DNA of 46,643 bases from positions 1 through 46,643 of the forward strand of contig JAUZSE010000022.1 in the NCBI GenBank assembly GCA_030949725.1, in the 5' to 3' direction. This document shows positions 9,071 to 17,342 of this stretch, piece by piece. Position 1 is the first letter of the stretch. Every line of letters begins with the position of its first letter. The stretch is from Sulfurovum sp. GTDB lineage: Bacteria; Campylobacterota; Campylobacteria; Campylobacterales; Sulfurovaceae. Below the pieces are notes generated by a model. The model searched no databases. It saw only the letters and a list, made by a program, of their open reading frames with translations, and was not told where the DNA came from. The position numbers and the translations under genes are program-made.

Positions 9071-9880
9071 ATGAAAATAGCGCTTATTCAACAAAAATAC
9101 CATCACGATAAAGAGACCACGCGACAGATAACTGTACGACAAATAGCCAAGGCAGCACAACATAATGCCCAACTTATCGTCTTGCAAGAACTACATCAAA
9201 CCCAATACTTTTGTCAAAGTGAAGATACAAAATTCTTTGCCTATGCGAACAGCTTTGAAGAAGACATCCGTTTTTGGGGGAAGGTGGCAAAAGACAATAA
9301 TATTGTACTTGTCACTTCTCTCTTTGAAAAAAGAGCGGCAGGACTTTACCACAATACCGCTGTAGTATTTGAAAAAGATGGTTTCGTAGCAGGGAAATAC
9401 CGTAAAATGCACATACCTGATGATCCTGGTTTTTATGAAAAATTCTATTTTACCCCTGGAGATCTTGGCTTTGAACCCATTCAAACCTCTGTAGGTAAAT
9501 TAGGCATTCTCATTTGTTGGGATCAATGGTACCCTGAAGCTGCACGCATCATGACACTCAAAGGTGCCGAACTACTCATCTACCCTACTGCTATTGGTTA
9601 CTTTGATGAAGATTCAAAAGAAGAAAAAGCAAGACAGTTAGATGCTTGGATAACCATACAACGCTCTCATGCCATATCAAACGCTATACCTGTACTCTCT
9701 TGTAACCGTGTAGGATTTGAAAATGATAGTTCAGGCGTATTAAAAGGCACACGATTTTGGGGTAACTCTTTTGTATGTGGCACACAAGGTGAAATGCTAG
9801 TCCAAGCAAAGGATACAGAAGAAACGATACTTTATGCCCATATTGAGCATGAACGCACAAAAGAAGTAAGAGATATATGA
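9071..9880 (+). CDS. aguB: N-carbamoylputrescine amidase, copy 1 (ends at in-frame UGA)
   Basis: Nitrilase-superfamily amidase that hydrolyses N-carbamoylputrescine to putrescine, CO2 and ammonia. The catalytic triad is visible: Glu in VLQELHQTQYFC, Lys in YRKMHIPDDPGF, Cys in GILICWDQWYPEAAR. It lies 28 bp behind aguA in one operon. The listed end is a TGA at residue 270. The same frame continues through PFLRDRRIEAYDCLLKRY to a TAA at 9947-9949, and the family normally has WPFLRDRR here, so TGA stands where TGG (Trp) is expected. Without it the protein would be 292 residues, the normal length. Copy 2 has the identical TGA. Confidence 0.92.
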   Translation: MKIALIQQKYHHDKETTRQITVRQIAKAAQHNAQLIVLQELHQTQYFCQSEDTKFFAYANSFEEDIRFWGKVAKDNNIVLVTSLFEKRAAGLYHNTAVVFEKDGFVAGKYRKMHIPDDPGFYEKFYFTPGDLGFEPIQTSVGKLGILICWDQWYPEAARIMTLKGAELLIYPTAIGYFDEDSKEEKARQLDAWITIQRSHAISNAIPVLSCNRVGFENDSSGVLKGTRFWGNSFVCGTQGEMLVQAKDTEETILYAHIEHERTKEVRDI

Positions 9881-9952
9881 CCATTTTTGCGTGATAGACG
9901 CATAGAAGCTTATGATTGTTTACTTAAAAGGTATTGTGATGAAGATTAATCT

Positions 9953-10094
9953 CTAATTTAATAAATACATAAGCACTGATGGATTTATCATATTATTTGG
10001 AGTACTAGTATCAATCAATGTAAAGATATTTGGACGGTAATTTATAGTAGAACATACCATTCTATTGGATTGTTCTGCTGAAAATTGGTTCATA
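9953..10094 (-). pseudogene. M43 metalloprotease, 3' fragment at duplication joint
   Basis: The last 47 codons of the metalloprotease gene at 14353-15304 are repeated here base for base (NQFSAEQSNRMVCSTINYRP ... SVLMYLLN). Homology stops at 10094, where the sequence changes to the region downstream of rpsI. The fragment lacks the zinc site and has no expression signals; it marks the end of the duplicated unit. Confidence 0.9.
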
Positions 10095-10095
10095 A
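10094..10095. other. Novel joint of the tandem duplication
   Basis: To the left the sequence follows 14353-14494 (inside the metalloprotease gene); to the right it is the terminator and 3' end of rpsI. One base is ambiguous. No IS end or long homology is visible at the joint, which points to illegitimate recombination, or to a false assembly join. Confidence 0.75.
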
Positions 10096-10122
10096 ACCAT
10101 AAGGCAAGTAAAAAAGTATAAA

Positions 10123-10141
10123 AGATTCTACCATAGAATCT
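10123..10141 (-). terminator. Rho-independent terminator of rplM-rpsI
   Basis: On the minus strand, 5 bases after the rpsI stop, AGATTCTA-TGG-TAGAATCT forms a perfect 8-bp stem and 3-base loop followed by TTTATACTTTTTT. It ends the ribosomal protein operon of copy 2. Confidence 0.8.
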
Positions 10142-10145
10142 CCTT

Positions 10146-10534
10146 CTATCTTTTTGAGAATTGTGGAGATCTTCTCGCTTTTTTCTTACCTGGTTTCTTA
10201 CGTTCAACAACTCTACTATCTCTAGTAAGAAGTCCCATTGGCTTAAGGATAGCTCTAAAAGTTGGTTCAAACTCTACCAATGCTTTAGTGATACCATGTT
10301 TTAAAGCATCTGCCTGAGCAGAATAACCACCACCCAGTGTAGTTGCTCTAATGTTCATAGACTCAAGTTGCTTAGTCGCTTCAAGAGGAAGTCTCACTTT
10401 CATTTTAAGTGTTTCGTGTCCACCCAACCATTGGTCAAGAGTCTTACCGTTAATTAGCATTTCACCATTACCTGGAGTCATCCAAACTTTAGCGATAGCC
10501 GCTTTTCTTTTCCTGTTGCATAAATAGTTGCCAT
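10146..10534 (-). pseudogene. rpsI: 30S ribosomal protein S9, copy 2 (frameshift near start)
   Basis: Sequence is near identical to copy 1 and reaches the normal C-terminus [11 protein letters not shown]4 run at 10508-10511 replaces the T5 of copy 1, so the frame starting at the usual ATG (10534) is lost after 8 codons (MATIYATG). An upstream ATG within rplM gives an open frame into the S9 body with an unrelated N-terminus. If the base loss is real, this copy cannot make normal S9 and the cell depends on copy 1. A homopolymer error is equally likely. Confidence 0.88.
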
Positions 10535-10536
10535 GG

Positions 10537-10962
10537 TTACGCTTCCTTATTGAATTGTGCTGTATGTGGATGCTCTGCACCTGCATATACTTTAAGTTTC
10601 TTAATCATTACTCTACCTAAAGTAGTTTTAGGAAGCATACCTCTAACAGCCAATCTGAAAAGTTTTTCAGTATGGTTTTCTAACATATCGTCAAGTTTTT
10701 TACTTTTAGTTGAACCAAAGTAACCAGAGTGAGTAAAGTATTCTTTATCTTCTAGTTTTTTACCTGAGAATTTTGCTTTTTCAGCATTGATGATGACTAC
10801 GTAATCACCACAGTCTACATTTGGTGTAAATGATGGCTTGTGTTTACCTCTAAGAAGTGTCGCTACTTCAGTTAAGATACGACCAAATGTTTTACCATCT
10901 GCATCGATCAAAACCCAGTCACGTGTTACGTCAGCAGGTTTAAGAACTGATGTTAATTTCAT
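10537..10962 (-). CDS. rplM: 50S ribosomal protein L13, copy 2
   Basis: The 141-residue product is the same as that of copy 1 (375-800), with [17 protein letters not shown] and [17 protein letters not shown]. The ribosome-binding site (AAGGA) and leader, including the GAGC-ATTA-GCTC hairpin, are conserved for about 85 bp upstream of the start; beyond that the copies diverge. Two intact L13 genes are not needed, so the lack of any protein change argues for a recent event, conversion between copies, or an assembly artefact. Confidence 0.95.
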   Translation of the reverse strand: MKLTSVLKPADVTRDWVLIDADGKTFGRILTEVATLLRGKHKPSFTPNVDCGDYVVIINAEKAKFSGKKLEDKEYFTHSGYFGSTKSKKLDDMLENHTEKLFRLAVRGMLPKTTLGRVMIKKLKVYAGAEHPHTAQFNKEA

Positions 10963-11163
10963 GAATTTTCCTTGTATAAATAGGAGCTAATGCTCTTTTG
11001 TGGACGAATAATACCCATCTAAACTTAAAATTTGTTTAAATTAAGATTTGTTTAAGGTTAAGAGAGGTTTTAGAAGTTTTTTTTAGTATTTGAATCTTGT
11101 CTCATGTATTTTAGGGTCTTTTTCATAAAATAATTATATCATAAATCAAAAAAATCCTAGCCT

Positions 11164-12168
11164 TCAAACAACGACCTTAGGTATACTAGGAGACAAAGCC
11201 GTAGTCACTTCATAAGCAATAGTCTTAAAGTGTTTTGAGGCAACTTGGGCATCATGCATCACACATATCTCCTCTTTAGCCGACTCAAGCATAACAAAAT
11301 CCATCGAAACACGTCCAAGAAGAGGTAAATCCTCACTTGTCATATAAGGGTCTTGTGTAGTGTCTCTACACCATCCGTCACCATACCCTAAATCATAGGT
11401 AGAAAGCAACATTTCTTTGTCTGCTGTAAAAGCTCCCCCATATCCTATGCGTTCTCCAGATTTTAGTACTCTGCTTGAAATTTTTTTGGCATGGAGTGAC
11501 AGGACTGGATACAACACTACATCATCAAAAGACTCTGCTAATTCATTATATCCGTAAGCAGCTATGCCCACGCGTACAAGATCTTCATCAAAATGTTTCA
11601 TACGTAAGATAGCTGCCGAATTATGAGAATGAAATCTTATATTTTTAAATCTTGCCTCTTGTACTCTCTGTTTCACTATTTCAAACTGTTTTTGTTGCCA
11701 AAAGAGTTCGGAACTTAGTTCATCTGCAGATCTGTAGTGTGTCATAATACCTATAAGGTCGAGTTTTTGTTTTTTTATCAAACGCAATGCTTCATCCAAC
11801 TCATCTAAATCAATCCCATTACGGTGCATGCCAGTATCGACTTTGAGTTCTACTTTTGCACCTTTTTCTGCCTTTGTGATGTCAGATAATGTATTGAGTG
11901 TAAAAGAAAACACTTCATCTTTTATGATACTATCTCCTAGGATAAGTATGGTTTCAAATAACGATTTGATCAACTCTGCTTCAAACGTTTTTCTAACCAC
12001 TGCATGTTTAATACCAAATTCCGATGCAAGTCTAGCCATAAGCTCCAACCCATGACCATAAGCATTGTCTTTAAGTACAATAGCAATCTTCTCTACTGAG
12101 CCAGTTTTTAATGCAATTTGCTTAAGATTATGATAAAAATTTTGTTTGTTTATTTTAATAAATGCCAT
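11164..12168 (-). CDS. alr: Alanine racemase, copy 2
   Basis: Full-length alanine racemase of 334 residues with the same motifs as copy 1: [12 protein letters not shown] (PLP Lys), IGYGGAFTA (catalytic Tyr), [10 protein letters not shown]. It differs at roughly a dozen residues, several near residues 213-233 ([20 protein letters not shown]), a pattern of clustered changes that could reflect recombination with a diverged allele. It lies about 200 bp from rplM copy 2, with a short open frame starting MKKT (near 11127) that matches only the start of the MNT pseudogene in copy 1. Confidence 0.95.
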   Translation of the reverse strand: MAFIKINKQNFYHNLKQIALKTGSVEKIAIVLKDNAYGHGLELMARLASEFGIKHAVVRKTFEAELIKSLFETILILGDSIIKDEVFSFTLNTLSDITKAEKGAKVELKVDTGMHRNGIDLDELDEALRLIKKQKLDLIGIMTHYRSADELSSELFWQQKQFEIVKQRVQEARFKNIRFHSHNSAAILRMKHFDEDLVRVGIAAYGYNELAESFDDVVLYPVLSLHAKKISSRVLKSGERIGYGGAFTADKEMLLSTYDLGYGDGWCRDTTQDPYMTSEDLPLLGRVSMDFVMLESAKEEICVMHDAQVASKHFKTIAYEVTTALSPSIPKVVV

Positions 12169-12230
12169 AGATGATTATAGCCAATCAAGTTAATAGTTAT
12201 CTAGGTTGTAGAGGTAGTTTTCTGTTTACT

Positions 12231-12326
12231 CGTGACGAAGCTCCAGCTTCGTCACGTTCTATCGGTATTTGAGCTATATGAATGAATCAAATACCGATAG
12301 GAGTTCAACAGCTGGAGCTGTTGAAC
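12231..12326. repeat. Three consecutive hairpins between alr and aguA, copy 2
   Basis: Same array as at 7845-7940. Hairpin 1 (12231-12256) is identical. Hairpin 2 (12259-12300) has a longer perfect stem, CTATCGGTATTT / AAATACCGATAG. Hairpin 3 (12303-12326) is GTTCAACAGCT-GG-AGCTGTTGAAC. Loop bases vary while stems are kept. The next 100 bases toward aguA differ from copy 1 by indels. Confidence 0.8.
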
Positions 12327-12428
12327 CATCAAAAAATAAAAAGTGTCAATCATAAGTATTTTTACATTAAAATGTCATCAATAAGCTTTTTCCGTAAGTG
12401 TCTAGTTTTAACAAAAAGGAGTCAAATT

Positions 12429-13442
12429 TTGAAAAGAATACCTGCAGAGTGGGAGAGACAACGGGTTATACTCATGTCCTTTCCCCATGAAGAAACAGAT
12501 TGGCACGATAAGAATGATGACTCAAAACTAAAGTCTTACTTCTCACCTTTCATACGCATCGTTCAAGCCATCGCTTATGCGCAGGCTGTGTATATCATCT
12601 GTAAGGACAAGGAAAAGATCGCTTCACTATTTTGCTCTACCCAAAATATGACATTTATAGAGATACCCACCAATGATACTTGGATACGTGACTATGGATA
12701 TATAAGTATAAAAGAAAACGATGAAGTAAAACTTCTTGACTTCACTTTTGACGGTTGGGGTGGTAAGTTTGAAGCTTCTCTTGACAATGCTGTTAATAGT
12801 ACATTGCATCAAAAAGGATACATGGGAACTACTATATTAAAGAAAGTAGACTTTGTGCTTGAAGGAGGTTCTATTGAGAGTGATGGTGAGGGTACGATAC
12901 TTACTACTACGGCATGTTTATGCAACCCCAACAGAAATAATGGACTCACTAAACAAACAGTGGAAAAAACCCTAAAACTACACTTAGGCACGCAAAGGAT
13001 TTTATGGCTTGATAATGGGTACTTGGTTGGAGACGATACAGACAGCCATATAGATACTTTGGCACGCTTTGTCAATAAAGAGACCATCGCCTATGTTAAA
13101 TGTAATGACAAAGAGGATGAACATTTTGACGCATTAGACAAAATGGAAGCCCAATTAAAGACCTTTAAGACAAAAGAAGGAAAACCCTACACACTTATAG
13201 CCCTACCTATGACAGAGGCTATTTACAATAAAGAAGGACAAAGATTACCTGCAACCTATGCCAATTTCCTCATCATCAATGATGCACTGATCTACCCTAC
13301 CTACAAGGATAAAAACGATAAAAAAGTGGGAGAGATCTTCAAAGATTTGTTCCCCAAAAAAGAAATCATCCCTATTGATTGTTTGAAACTCATAGAACAA
13401 GGAGGAAGTCTTCACTGTTCTACGATGCAAATAGCCTACTAA
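12429..13442 (+). CDS. aguA: Agmatine deiminase, copy 2 (intact)
   Basis: Intact 337-residue agmatine deiminase, first step of the AguA-AguB putrescine route. It has PAEWERQRVILMSFPHEETDW at the N-terminus, NDTWIRDYG, LEGGSIESDG, GDDTDSHIDTLARF, and the C-terminal GGSLHCSTMQ with the catalytic cysteine. I choose TTG 12429 because AAAAAGGAG lies 8-9 bases upstream and the protein then starts MKRIPAEWE, as in relatives; an ATG at 12375 in the same frame lacks a ribosome site. aguB follows 28 bp downstream. From about 12665 to the end it is identical to copy 1 except for the two A-run differences. Confidence 0.95.
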   Translation: MKRIPAEWERQRVILMSFPHEETDWHDKNDDSKLKSYFSPFIRIVQAIAYAQAVYIICKDKEKIASLFCSTQNMTFIEIPTNDTWIRDYGYISIKENDEVKLLDFTFDGWGGKFEASLDNAVNSTLHQKGYMGTTILKKVDFVLEGGSIESDGEGTILTTTACLCNPNRNNGLTKQTVEKTLKLHLGTQRILWLDNGYLVGDDTDSHIDTLARFVNKETIAYVKCNDKEDEHFDALDKMEAQLKTFKTKEGKPYTLIALPMTEAIYNKEGQRLPATYANFLIINDALIYPTYKDKNDKKVGEIFKDLFPKKEIIPIDCLKLIEQGGSLHCSTMQIAY

Positions 13443-13470
13443 TTAAATCCTTTTATGCTAAAATAACACT

Positions 13471-14280
13471 ATGAAAATAGCGCTTATTCAACAAAAATAC
13501 CATCACGATAAAGAGACCACGCGACAGATAACTGTACAACAAATAGCCAAGGCAACACAACATAATGCCCAACTTATCGTCTTGCAAGAACTACACCAAA
13601 CCCAATACTTTTGCCAAAGTGAAGATACAAAATTCTTTGCCTATGCGAACAACTTTGAAGAAGACATCCGTTTTTGGGGGAAGGTGGCTAAAGACAATAA
13701 TATTGTACTTGTCACTTCTCTCTTTGAAAAAAGAGCGGCAGGACTTTACCATAACACTGCTGTAGTATTTGAAAAAGATGGGTCCCTAGCAGGGAAATAC
13801 CGTAAAATGCACATACCTGATGATCCTGGTTTTTATGAAAAATTCTATTTTACCCCTGGAGATCTTGGCTTTGAACCCATTCAAACCTCTGTAGGTAAAT
13901 TAGGCATTCTCATTTGTTGGGATCAATGGTACCCTGAAGCTGCACGCATCATGACACTCAAAGGTGCCGAACTACTCATCTACCCTACTGCTATTGGTTA
14001 CTTTGATGAAGATTCAAAAGAAGAAAAAGCAAGACAGTTAGATGCTTGGATAACCATACAACGCTCCCATGCCATAGCCAATGCTATCCCTGTACTCTCA
14101 TGTAACCGTGTAGGCTTTGAATCTGATAGTTCAGGCGTATTAAAAGGCACACGATTTTGGGGTAACTCTTTTGTATGTGGCACACAAGGTGAAATGCTAG
14201 TCCAAGCAAAGGATACAGAAGAAACGATACTTTATGCCCATATTGAGCATGAACGCACAAAAGAAGTAAGAGATATATGA
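13471..14280 (+). CDS. aguB: N-carbamoylputrescine amidase, copy 2 (ends at in-frame UGA)
   Basis: Second copy of the nitrilase-family amidase, with Glu (VLQELHQTQYFC), Lys (YRKMHIPDDPGF) and Cys (GILICWDQWYPEAAR) in place. It differs from copy 1 at a handful of residues, such as GSLAG for GFVAG. It carries the same TGA after VRDI, and beyond it the conserved tail PFLRDRRIEAYDCLLKRY runs in frame to a TAA at 14347-14349, differing from copy 1 only at a synonymous site. The nonsense change therefore predates the duplication. The stop context is UGA-C, known in other bacteria as prone to readthrough. Confidence 0.92.
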   Translation: MKIALIQQKYHHDKETTRQITVQQIAKATQHNAQLIVLQELHQTQYFCQSEDTKFFAYANNFEEDIRFWGKVAKDNNIVLVTSLFEKRAAGLYHNTAVVFEKDGSLAGKYRKMHIPDDPGFYEKFYFTPGDLGFEPIQTSVGKLGILICWDQWYPEAARIMTLKGAELLIYPTAIGYFDEDSKEEKARQLDAWITIQRSHAIANAIPVLSCNRVGFESDSSGVLKGTRFWGNSFVCGTQGEMLVQAKDTEETILYAHIEHERTKEVRDI

Positions 14281-14352
14281 CCATTTTTGCGTGATAGACG
14301 CATAGAAGCCTATGATTGTTTACTTAAAAGGTATTGTGATGAAGATTAATCT

Positions 14353-15304
14353 CTAATTTAATAAATACATAAGCACTGATGGATTTATCATATTATTTGG
14401 AGTACTAGTATCAATCAATGTAAAGATATTTGGACGGTAATTTATAGTAGAACATACCATTCTATTGGATTGTTCTGCTGAAAATTGGTTCATACAACTA
14501 TCAGGTGTATAATTCATATAGTTATATATTGGATCAGGCGAACTACAACTAGTTGTTTGGGTACAACTATAATGTGGTTCTACTTCTGCAGGAGTATCAA
14601 GAATCAAATCACCCTCATCATAGGTATTTAAACAGGTTGCACCATTATCAAAGGTATGATATAATCCTAAGGCATGACCCATTTCATGTACAAGTGTACG
14701 ACCCTGATTATATATGCTAAATCCATTATCTCTTCCTCCTACACTAGAATGAAGTAAAACAATACCATCCAACACACCAACACTTGCTCGGTCTTGTGGA
14801 AAATACGCATATCCTAAGTACCCACCTGCACTAGTAGTATAAATATTCATATGAGTATCTGTATTTACCGCCAGTGCTGGTTTGTATTCATCTGCTTTAT
14901 CTTCATCAAACCAAATATCATTTTGTGTACGCGTAATGCCTGTAAGTGTAAATTGAATTTTAGAATCAAATCCATTACTTCCCATCGTTCCTGAAAATGC
15001 ACGAAAATCTTCATTGAGTACTTCCATTTGTGCTTCTATCGCAGCAGTTGAGACATTGCCTTCCCCATTACTTTTATATATAACATGGAAACCAAACAGG
15101 AATTTGAACGAGTAATCCATCAGGCCAATACTCATCAGAAATAGCGGTTAACGTTGTAGTACAATCAGCGATATCCCTTGCTGCCTCATTAATCTTAGCA
15201 TCAGGGGAGAGTAATATACTTCCACATCGTTTGAGATGCACATCTTCAGCGTATACTATGTTTAAAAAAAGAGAGAGAAGTAGCGTATATTTAAGAAAAA
15301 TCAT
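14353..15304 (-). pseudogene. Secreted M43-family zinc metalloprotease (frameshifted)
   Basis: The gene encodes a secreted pappalysin/cytophagalysin-type (M43) protease of about 316 residues after correction. The N-terminus has a signal peptide (MIFLKYTLLLSLFLNIVYAE). The zinc motif is HEMGHALGLYH (HExxHxxGxxH) and the Met-turn is NYMNYTPDSC. The frame breaks at a GG at 15087-15088: deleting one base joins LLVQIPVWF to HVIYKSNGEGNVSTAAIEAQ, the usual M43 sequence. As written, translation from the signal peptide stops before the catalytic domain. Single-base insertion or read error cannot be told apart. Its last 47 codons are duplicated at 9953-10094. Confidence 0.85.
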
Positions 15305-15370
15305 ATTAAAACCTTATAGGTAAAGTGATTGATTATATCATAAAAGGCCCTGAAGTTTATATAAAAAAGT

Positions 15371-15935
15371 TTAATTATGTTCAAACCACCACATAAAAGC
15401 AAACATAAGCCCAGGTGTCTTAGCGATACTTTCATCGTAGATAAATGCTTTGGCTTCTTTTAGGGGGAAGATATATAACCTCAATCATTTCGTGATCTAT
15501 ACCCCCACCTTCATTTACCTTTATACTCTCATCCACCTGTGCATAATAGAGCATTTGTTTAGACCCTGCAAAACCAACAGAAGTATGAAAGGAAGTAATC
15601 TTTTCTAAATTTTTAAGTGCTACATCATAGCCACACTCTTCTTCTATCTCTTCTTTGGCTATCTGTGCTAAAGAAAGATCTTTATCGACAATCCCTGCAC
15701 ATAATTCAAGTGTTAAGCCATCATTATTGTTCAAATACACGGCAGGACGAAACTGCTTTACAAGTACAAAAGCATCTTTTCCTTTATGGTAAAGCAGTAT
15801 GGCTACTGAGTCATGTGCTTGGACAATTTCCCATGATTTTTTCACATCATTTTGCTCATAGGTTGCCAAAGAAGTGTTGATAAACTTCGCATCTACTAAA
15901 GGTTGTAATGTAAAGTTCTTAATGATATTTTTCAT
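15371..15935 (-). pseudogene. NUDIX hydrolase (nucleoside-diphosphate-sugar type), frameshifted
   Basis: A NUDIX pyrophosphatase of about 187 residues after correction, most like the UDP-/ADP-sugar diphosphatases. The Nudix box reads GIVDKDLSLAQIAKEEIEEECG; the C-terminal E-E-x-x-E-E-x-G part is good, but the first conserved Glu position is Leu and the Arg is Glu, so this is a variant box. After EVIYLP a G5 run (15463-15467) shifts the frame; with G4 it continues LKEAKAFIYDESIAKTPGLM and FAFMWWFEHN, the normal family C-terminus. Translation starts inside the upstream M23 gene (17-bp overlap), so both belong to one operon. Confidence 0.82.
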
Positions 15936-17205
15936 CTTTTATCCTCATACTATTTTGTGCATTGACATCCCAAACAAAATTTTTAGCTTCTTGCTTGAGA
16001 TATTTTAAAAGTTTTTCTTTATTTTTTTTTGCACTTTTGATCACTACTTTTTTATATTTTATTATCTTTACATCTTTATACTTCGTAAATTTTTTCAATA
16101 CAGATGTTCTGATCGATTTCTTACGCAAGACTCTCATAGGGTTTATCCATCTTCCATGTTTCTTCATAGCAAAATGTAAATGAGACCCAGTACTACGACC
16201 TGTACTCCCTACATAACCAATAATCTGTCCCTTCTTTACCTTTTGACCTTTTTTGACACGTGTACGACTTTGGTGTGCATACAATGATTCATAACCACCT
16301 TTGTGTTTAATCTTCACCACTTTACCATAACCACCCATACGACCCGAAAATGTTACTTTACCTGCTTGTACTGCCAAAAGTGGTGTCCCTCTTTTGGCAC
16401 CAAAATCTGTACCATGATGAGGACGATAACGTTTCAGAATAGGATGAAACCGTCTATACGAAAAGGAAGAGGTCACACGCGCATGACGCAAAGGCATACC
16501 AAAACGAGAAGCCTTTTTACTCGTAGTAACTCTCCTTGTATAGGTCACTTTTTTCTTTCCCATAACGGTATAAGACTGAGACTTTTTATCACTTTTGTAG
16601 CCATCGCCCTCTTCATCTGCATAAATAAATTGTCGTTTATCTTTGGATTCATACAGTGCAATCTTGATAGATGGTCTATGATAAGGTTTTCCCATTCTCA
16701 TTTTTTGCGTATAGACAAAAGAAACCTTATCTCCTTTTTGAAACTTCTTGACATTCACTGTTCCCTCAAACAGTTGTGCCATTTTGTTTGCAATAGCAGT
16801 GTAATGTAAAGTATCAGTAATATCTATATGGAGGTTTTTTGCTATATGTATCGTGGCACTATACTCTTCTTCTTTATAGATAATGGGAATGATATCAAAG
16901 TTATACACATTTCTACCATGTTCTTTGGCTATCCTAATCTGCATCTCTATACCTATAGGGATAAGTACTTGCTCAAGCGTACCATTTTGGTCTTTGAGTT
17001 CATAAAAAAGCTGTCCACCCTGAATTTCTGAAAGAAATTTAATATCTATTTTGGCAATAGATTGAAGCAAGGATATAGGGATATTTTTCTTATTTAAATA
17101 GTGAGAAAATGTTTCACCTTTTTCCCAATATTCAGATGTAAGCTTCGCTCCAAATAGAGCACTGCCTATCAACATCCCTAAGACTACATTTCTAAAACTT
17201 CTCAT
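15919..17205 (-). CDS. M23 peptidoglycan endopeptidase, Csd3-like
   Basis: A 428-residue periplasmic M23 metallopeptidase. It has an N-terminal signal (RNVVLGMLIGSALFGAKL), a long N-terminal region resembling the latch and domain-2 part of Helicobacter Csd3/HdpA, then the zinc peptidase domain (about residues 240-350) with HHGTDFGAKRGTP (HxxxD), YGKVVKIKHKGGYESLYAHQS and GSHLHFAMKK (HxH). A very basic tail (KKNKEKLLKYLKQEAKNF) follows. In Helicobacter and Campylobacter such enzymes trim peptide crosslinks and set cell shape; the same role here is inference. It is the first gene of an operon with the NUDIX hydrolase. Confidence 0.88.
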   Translation of the reverse strand: MRSFRNVVLGMLIGSALFGAKLTSEYWEKGETFSHYLNKKNIPISLLQSIAKIDIKFLSEIQGGQLFYELKDQNGTLEQVLIPIGIEMQIRIAKEHGRNVYNFDIIPIIYKEEEYSATIHIAKNLHIDITDTLHYTAIANKMAQLFEGTVNVKKFQKGDKVSFVYTQKMRMGKPYHRPSIKIALYESKDKRQFIYADEEGDGYKSDKKSQSYTVMGKKKVTYTRRVTTSKKASRFGMPLRHARVTSSFSYRRFHPILKRYRPHHGTDFGAKRGTPLLAVQAGKVTFSGRMGGYGKVVKIKHKGGYESLYAHQSRTRVKKGQKVKKGQIIGYVGSTGRSTGSHLHFAMKKHGRWINPMRVLRKKSIRTSVLKKFTKYKDVKIIKYKKVVIKSAKKNKEKLLKYLKQEAKNFVWDVNAQNSMRIKDEKYH

Positions 17206-17308
17206 TTGACACCATTATCCCTATATAAAATCAGTTACAATTATAACTGAAACAAGTTAATATGCTTTCACAGGCAAAAACATCAATCAACTTTTACTAT
17301 ATTGTTTG

Positions 17309-17314
17309 TATAAT
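17309..17314 (+). promoter_or_regulatory. Putative -10 box for the PgbA-like gene
   Basis: TATAAT 28 bases upstream of the start chosen at 17343, in the 137-bp divergent region with the M23 gene. The preceding sequence is AT-rich without an obvious -35. Confidence 0.45.
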
Positions 17315-17342
17315 CAAAACATATTACACATAAAGGATGGCT

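Larger units (their letters stand above)
1..10094. repeat. Tandem duplication, copy 1 (interrupted)
   Basis: This block holds rpsI, rplM, alr, aguA, aguB and the last 47 codons of a metalloprotease gene, in the same order and orientation as 10095-14494. Nucleotide identity between the copies is very high: rplM looks identical, alr differs at about a dozen residues, and the second half of aguA is identical. Homology breaks at about 905 and resumes at about 6725; the material between is extra to this copy and contains the IS elements, lipoprotein genes, HTH gene and toxin-antitoxin relics. The left edge runs off the window. Tandem duplication followed by insertion in this copy, or deletion in copy 2, explains the layout; a strain-mixed assembly is the alternative. 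Confidence 0.8.
10095..14494. repeat. Tandem duplication, copy 2 (compact)
   Basis: This is the second copy of the rpsI-rplM-alr-aguA-aguB-metalloprotease block, about 4.4 kb, without the insertions of copy 1. It runs into the full-length M43 metalloprotease gene, so its right side is the ancestral arrangement. Its left side begins at the novel joint, where a metalloprotease fragment abuts the terminator region of rpsI. Between rplM and alr it keeps only about 200 bp. Confidence 0.8.

Noticed and set aside
9878..9880. UGA read as tryptophan throughout the genome
   Set aside because: Trp is coded by TGG at conserved positions in many genes here, and TGA is used as the normal stop of several genes (such as the GT2 and first lipoprotein genes), so code change is not supported.
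9953..10270. A 105-codon frame ending like the metalloprotease
   Set aside because: Only the last 47 codons are metalloprotease; the rest is out-of-frame rpsI joined at the duplication joint, so it is a chimera without a known start.
12282..12428. A longer N-terminus for aguA copy 2
   Set aside because: It reads through the hairpin array and has no counterpart in copy 1; TTG 12429 has the ribosome site and matches the family start.
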